Assembly: GCF_902167145.1 (NCBI RefSeq)
Contig: NC_050101.1
Coordinates: 117,891,789-117,955,788, forward strand
Source: Zea mays
Lineage: Eukaryota; Streptophyta; Magnoliopsida; Poales; Poaceae
Length of the DNA: 64,000 nucleotides
Direction: 5' to 3'
Positions 59,701 through 64,000 of this stretch are shown in pieces. The translations under genes were made by a program, and so were the position numbers. The first letter of the stretch is position 1. Every line of letters begins with the position of its first letter. The notes beneath the pieces were generated by a model. That model was given only the letters and a program-made list of their open reading frames with translations. It was not told the DNA's origin and made no database searches.

Positions 59701-62408
59701 TGTTAGATGCCCACAGCTCATATATTGCATTCAACAGGGAGATCACAGAGAGTGAACTTCAGCAATCAAGTTCTCCAAATGCAGAAGTTGGCCATGCAGT
59801 ACCATCTATTTCATTGGCCAAGAAGAAATTTCTTGGAAAATATGCAATATCAGCCGAAGAATTCTCTGAGGAAATGGTATGTAATACAAACTTTTGCATC
59901 AAAAGAAAAACTTGATGAAACCAGCTGTTACTATGCTGGTATTCTTTTCTTTTGGCCTCGTGCTTACACTCACATTTCTATTTTCAGGTTGGGGCCAAGT
60001 CTCGGAATATAGCATACCTCAAAGGAAAAGTACCTTCATGGGTCGGTGTCCCAACGTCAGTTGCGATACCATTTGGCACTTTTGAGAAGGTTTTGTCAGA
60101 TGGGCTTAATAAGGTCAGTTGGTGGTTCTTTATTGACATTATATATTTTAATAATAGTGCTATACATTTGTTGGAGAAGTCTGTTTCTTGTACATGTTTG
60201 AAGTATACAATTGGGAAGATATCAATATGCACTTTAATGTTCACCAAGTTCTAAGGGGTCATTTTGGTATTCAGAACACCAATGTATTTTTCTGAGCCTG
60301 CTCTGTAAGTAGCATCTTCAGTAGTATGTATTTCATATCTTTACAGTCTCATTCTACCATGAACTAAATTTGCTAAATGACATATACGCTCAAATAAGTT
60401 ATGATTTTCCTAATATTACCTTTGATGGTAAATGACCCTGCCATGCTCATTGGAAGGTGTCTTTAGAAAGGAGACAGAATTGGCCATATCAAAGCAAATG
60501 AAATGATAACAAGCCTCTTTTTAGGGATTTGTTGTGCACTTTGAACTAGTGTCTCCCTCTTTTTTTTCTTTTGGATCCATTATCCCCCTGTCTTTTTCTT
60601 GTTTATTTCTTTTCCTCTTTCTATGGTTTCCTTATAAATGAAAAATATCAGTCGGGGACCCTCTGCTGTTTCATCAAAACCGATCTGCCTTGTATTTGAT
60701 TGTTCTTTTATGGCAGGAAGTAGCACAGAGCATAGAGAAGCTTAAGATCAGACTTGCCCAAGAAGATTTTAGTGCTCTAGGTGAAATAAGAAAAGTCGTC
60801 CTTAATCTTACTGCTCCTATGCAATTGGTGAGATGTCTCTATATGTTTATATTTGTTGCAATTAAGACATAGTTATGACATTAATCTTTTTATTGTTTCA
60901 TGTATGCCTTATTTTGTGTCTCAGGTTAATGAGCTGAAGGAGAGGATGCTAGGCTCTGGAATGCCCTGGCCTGGTGATGAAGGAGACAAGCGTTGGGAGC
61001 AAGCATGGATGGCTATTAAAAAGGTACCCTGATCTAAAATTAATACTAGCATCCATAAGATTCGGCACATCCTTGTGGGTCATCTGCTTAGAAACACCAA
61101 TGGCTTTAACTTTAAGGGCATGTTTTGTGCAGTGGTGAGAACTGTCTCACTAAGTCACCAGGTTGTAAGTTCAAAGGAGTGTTTGTATCTGCGGGAAAGG
61201 GCTTGCCTCGGTTTGTCCCTTCCAATCCATAGACCCCTTTCATGTGGGAGCCTTTGGCACTGGGTCTGCCCTATTTTTTTTGTCTTCATTCATGGGTCAT
61301 TTGATCTCATATATTGTAGATAGATCTATTACAAATAAGAAACATGCTTGGAAACTGAATGTAAGAAAAAAATTCCAAGTATGATAATTGAATATCTCCA
61401 TTTCCTTTTTAGGTTTGGGCATCAAAATGGAACGAAAGAGCATATTTTAGCACACGCAAGGTGAAACTTGATCATGAGTACCTTTCGATGGCTGTTCTCG
61501 TGCAAGAAGTTGTGAATGCAGATTATGCTTTTGTCATTCATACCACAAACCCATCGTCTGGAGATTCTTCTGAGATATATGCTGAAGTGGTGAAAGGGCT
61601 TGGCGAGACCCTCGTGGGAGCCTATCCTGGTCGTGCTATGAGCTTTGTTTGCAAAAAAGATGACCTTGACTCTCCCAAGGTTTGTTCTTAGAATATTGTC
61701 TTATGGTAGGCTAATATTATGCAATCCGCTTCAGTTGGAAAGTTGATGAATTTATTATATTGGGTGCTGCGTTGTTCTTAAAAATTTCAACCCAAACACA
61801 AAGTATGTTATAAGGAATCCTGCCCCCCCGCCCTCTAATTTAACTTAATTTTTTTCTTACTTATAAAGTAGACTGCATATGAACATACTGGTAAATAAAT
61901 GTAGATTAATTGAGGAAAAAATAATGGTCAGTAGGTCCCCCAACCAGATTGCAAAATTGCAACTAATGATATGGTTTACCAGATCTAATCTTTAACCCAT
62001 CTGTAGTTACTTGGTTACCCAAGCAAGCCAATTGGTCTCTTCATAAGGCAATCAATCATCTTCCGTTCCGACTCCAACGGTGAGGACCTGGAAGGTTATG
62101 CTGGAGCAGGATTATATGATAGGTTAGGGAAATCCCTTTCTTGAATATATATGTTAAGGTTCTTATTGGTTTGGAATGACAGATAAATTGTTTGTTTCCT
62201 CAGTGTACCGATGGATGAGGAGGATGAGGTTGTACTTGATTATACAACTGACCCTCTTATAGTAGACCGTGGATTCCGAAGCTCAATCCTCTCAAGCATA
62301 GCACGGGCTGGCCATGCCATCGAGGAGCTATATGGTTCTCCTCAGGACGTCGAGGGAGTAGTGAAGGATGGAAAAATCTATGTAGTCCAGACAAGACCAC
62401 AGATGTAG
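50716..62408 (+). CDS. gwd1: Alpha-glucan, water dikinase 1, plastidic (GWD1/R1)
   Basis: Phosphorylates amylopectin glucose at C6 using the beta-phosphate of ATP (ATP + glucan + water to AMP + phosphoglucan + Pi), opening starch granules to degradation in plastids. Coding exons by splice-site reading: 50716-50943, 51061-51102, 51187-51296, 51479-51557, 51629-51720, 51808-51991, 52094-52327, 52406-52744, 52823-52930, 53024-53122, 53202-53336 (or 53342), 53490-53587, 53664-53798, 54029-54191, 54316-54405, 54484-54669, 56498-56560, 56636-56698, 56861-56920, 57101-57253, 57371-57454, 58088-58264, 58339-58445, 58742-58955, 59040-59143, 59738-59876, 59988-60113, 60717-60827, 60925-61023, 61413-61679, 62007-62122, 62204-62408. 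Sum 4410 nt, 1469 aa, as expected for the family (~1.4-1.47 kaa). Ala/Ser/Arg-rich transit peptide (~1-75); two CBM45 starch-binding modules with Trp119 (LILHWG) and Trp462 (LILHWS); phosphohistidine His1072 (LSHVSVRARN); C-terminal PPDK-like ATP-binding domain (FRSDSNGEDLEGYAGAGLYD). Odd: intron 6 uses a GC donor, and the redox CFATC reads LFATC. Confidence 0.96.
51992..52093 (+). other. GC-AG intron in GWD (intron 6)
   Basis: Donor AAAAG|GCAAGC and acceptor CTCCAG|GAGGAG. The joined frame matches the conserved EQEK-EEYEAA run. There is no usable GT at the same junction. Confidence 0.8.
53417..53449 (-). pseudogene. U2 snRNA 5'-end retropseudogene in GWD intron 11
   Basis: The minus strand reads (A)TACCTTTCTCGGCCTTTTGG followed by CTAAGATCAAGTG, the first ~35 nt of U2 snRNA without mismatch. 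It is flanked by perfect 18-bp direct repeats TACAGTATCTTACTTATA (53399-53416, 53450-53467). Intact 5' end, 3' truncated, no poly(A). Confidence 0.88.
55434..55570 (-). repeat. Short LTR-like remnant with PBS in GWD intron 16
   Basis: TGTTAGAGAGG...CACTAACA (137 bp, TG...CA with short inverted ends), preceded on the left by CTAGCTCTGATACCA. On the minus strand this gives TGGTATCAGAGCTAG, an initiator-Met PBS, next to the LTR end. Looks like the 5' end of a small retroelement (TRIM or LARD) in antisense orientation. No matching second LTR found in the intron. Confidence 0.55.
56736..56815. mobile_element. Stowaway MITE in GWD intron 18
   Basis: 80 bp, CTCCCTCCGTTCTTTT...CGAGAACGGAGGTAG inverted ends, TA duplicated at 56734-56735 and 56816-56817. 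Classic Tc1/mariner Stowaway terminus. Confidence 0.9.
58522..58640. mobile_element. Tourist-like MITE in GWD intron 23
   Basis: 119 bp with long imperfect inverted repeats (GGACTACTTTGGGAACTC at left; GAGGTTCCCAAAGTAGCCC at right) and TAA duplicated at 58519-58521 and 58641-58643. Confidence 0.85.
61115..61281 (+). mobile_element. Au-like SINE in GWD intron 29
   Basis: AGGGCATGTTTTGTGCAGTG GTGAGAACTGTCTCACTAAG then TCACCAGGTTGTAAGTTCAA is a tRNA-derived A-box/B-box head. TTGCCTCGGTTTGTCCCTTC and CATGTGGGAGCCTTTGGCAC then TGGGTCTGCCC match the body of the plant Au SINE family, ending in a T-rich tail. Decayed B box (GTTCAAAGG). Confidence 0.8.
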
Positions 62409-62831
62409 TATGTATGCATCTATTAGACAGCTCAATAAGCACTGTTGTACGCTTGTATGGTTGGGACATATGGGCGTTATGGCATGTATAGTTGTATGCC
62501 TAGATGTACAACACGTGTACTCGTATATATATATATAAATGCTGAAACAAGCATTGGTCCTGTACTGTAGTTTCTACATTTCATTGTCACCAATAATTAA
62601 GTGTACTCCTATGGCTGGGAGTCTATGAAAATGGACGTGTTGACTTATTGGGTAATAAATAATTTATATATATACTTGTGCAAGAATTTTCTCAATATGT
62701 TGCAAAGTGTAACCAGCTTCTCAGGAGTTATATCGGTTGGAGCAGTGTGCTCGGGTACAGCTTCTTATTTCAATGTCTCCAGTGGGCGTCTTACCTCTAT
62801 GTTTGTGTTTTTTTTTAAGTGCAGAAATAGA
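62409..62831 (+). other. GWD 3' UTR and spacer to the next gene
   Basis: Probable 3' UTR to roughly 62600; candidate AATAAA-like signals near 62430 and 62650. A TATATATATA run at ~62527 and TTTATATATATAC at ~62662. No other gene. Confidence 0.5.
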
Positions 62832-62998
62832 GAAAGTTCTTGCAAATATCTACTCTATGAAAAGGACAGCTATTTGGAAATATGTGAACAGAACTATCCC
62901 CAGTTGCTGGGAAAAACCAAGAAGAAAGTTCCTGCAAATATCTACTCTATGAAAAGGACAGCTATTTGGAAATATCTGAACAGAACTCTCCCAAGTTG
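62832..62998. repeat. 92-bp tandem duplication upstream of DnaJ-ferredoxin gene
   Basis: Copies start GAAAGTTC[TC]TGCAAATATC at 62832 and 62924. The second is ~75 bp long and differs at a few bases. It ends ~45 bp before the ATG at 63045, so it lies in the promoter or 5' UTR. Confidence 0.9.
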
Positions 62999-63044
62999 CT
63001 GAACAAAACCAAAGACAGAAGGAACCACCACAATCCATACAGAA

Positions 63045-64000
63045 ATGGTAGGGTTCTTCGGCGCCTCTGCTGCATCTGATCACTGTCGTTTGCTGACAAC
63101 AAATGGATCAGTTCACCATGAACTGATTAGACGACACCATGGCAGACCAAGAAGTGCGATCAGGTGCTGCAGCAGCACGGCAAGGGGAAGGACCAGGGAC
63201 TATTACTACCAGGTGCTGGGCATCGCAATTCAATCCACACCTCAGCAGATCAAGGAGGCTTACAGGAAACTCCAGAAGCAACACCATCCAGACATCGCCG
63301 GCTACAAGGTGCACCCATGCCTACCATTTGCTCTCCTATTCTTCCGCTCATCCCTCCTCCTTCCATTCATAGTTGGGGTGTGCGTGCCCAGGAAAACAGC
63401 AGCTGCTGGTTTTATTTGGGCAGCTTCTAATATCAAATCTGTTCGATTTTCTGAAGCTAAAAAACAGAATGTTTTGGGATCTGAATGTGCAGGGCCACGA
63501 CTACACGCTGCTGCTGAACGAGGCGTACAAGGTTCTGATGCGGGATGTTTCCAGTTCCAGGCACGCCGATGGAAGGGGCAGGAGTAGGGTGGGGTCAGGA
63601 GCCGGTTACACCGGGGACGGATACAGTTCTTGGGAAGGGCCCGTGAGAAGCCAAGCTCTCTTCGTGGACGAGAACAAGTGCATAGGATGCCGGGAGTGCG
63701 TGCACCATGCCGCTAGGACGTTCGCCATGGACGACGTTCTCGGCAGCGCGCACGTGGAGGTCCAGTTCGGCGACCTGGAGCAGCAGATTCAGGTCGTTTT
63801 CGTTTCCTGACCCGACTCTACAGCGTAGAAAAAAAAATCACCTAGTTCTCTGCTGATTAGTTGAACTGCTGTATGTTGTTTGTGCAAGGGCAGCTGGCTG
63901 TGGAGTCCTGCCCCGTGGACTGCATCCACTGGGTCGAGAGCCACGACCTGCCCGTGCTGGAGTTCCTGTCCCGGCCGCAGCCGAAGGAAGGCCACGGCGT
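63045..64000 (+). CDS. Plastid DnaJ-ferredoxin protein (DJC76/77-like), 3' end outside window
   Basis: Exons 63045-63308, 63493-63792 and 63894 to beyond 64000, with GT/AG borders and all junctions in phase 0. The N-terminus (MVGFFGASAASDHCRLL...) is rich in Ser/Arg/His, like a transit peptide. J-domain: DYYYQVLGIAIQSTPQQIKE, then YRKLQKQHHPDIAGYK with the HPD motif, finishing in exon 2 (LLNEAYKVL). Then a Gly/Ser linker and a 4Fe-4S ferredoxin: CIGCRECVHHAARTF and, in exon 3, ESCPVDCIHWV. This DnaJ plus ferredoxin order is that of the Arabidopsis DJC76/DJC77/DJC82 chloroplast proteins, which lack the usual Gly/Phe and zinc-finger regions of type I DnaJ. Likely an Hsp70 co-chaperone with an electron-transfer or Fe-S sensing domain. 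Same strand as GWD, ~640 bp downstream, separate gene. Confidence 0.9.

Overview
This is nuclear DNA from a grass, almost certainly maize (Zea mays) or a very close relative. It has deeply nested LTR retrotransposons of maize types (a Tekay-like chromovirus with 3.2-kb LTRs, an Opie-like Copia element), a maize-type Helitron, Tourist and Stowaway MITEs, an Au-like SINE, and two plant genes rich in introns. About 46 kb on the left is transposons. About 14 kb on the right is genic. No bacterial, organellar or CRISPR sequence was seen.

Layout. 1-11354: a minus-strand Gypsy chromovirus (3' LTR cut by the window start, Gag-Pol frame with one stop, an extra orf0, PBS, 5' LTR). It sits in the gag of an older minus-strand Copia element (11355-11732). 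The 5' LTR of that Copia (11733-11836 and 21841-22759) was split by a second Gypsy element (11837-21840, TSD AAATA). This second Gypsy lost most of gag and carries an antisense, intron-containing gene, which is itself interrupted by a 561-bp Tourist-like element. 23813-25709: another relic of the same Copia family. 26549-26638: a (TA)45 tract. 26806-35694: an Opie-like Copia element with three stops and no target-site duplication. 36317-45920: an old tandem duplication, invaded by a second copy of the 561-bp MITE and by a very young gag-only Copia element (37408-45077, TSD AGTAT). 46072-47774: a Helitron carrying two gene fragments in opposite orientations. 48000-49290: Copia and LINE scraps.

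Genes. 50716-62408 is a complete alpha-glucan, water dikinase gene (GWD1/R1; 32 coding exons, about 1469 aa). It is a plastid enzyme that phosphorylates starch and starts its breakdown. Its introns hold a Stowaway MITE, a Tourist-like MITE, an Au-like SINE, an LTR remnant and a fragment of U2 snRNA. About 640 bp downstream, on the same strand, begins a DnaJ-ferredoxin (DnaJ plus 4Fe-4S) gene, predicted to be plastid-targeted, which runs off the window.

The most unusual observations are: an orf0 whose N-terminus copies the histone H3 tail in register, with a similar start in the antisense gene of the other Gypsy element; a dsRNA-binding-like fold in that orf0; a U2 snRNA 5'-end retropseudogene with an 18-bp duplication inside a GWD intron; a young gag-only Copia element sharing its LTR core with the Opie-like element; and loss of the first Cys of the redox motif in GWD. 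All work here was done by eye: splice sites, family names and divergence counts are manual readings.
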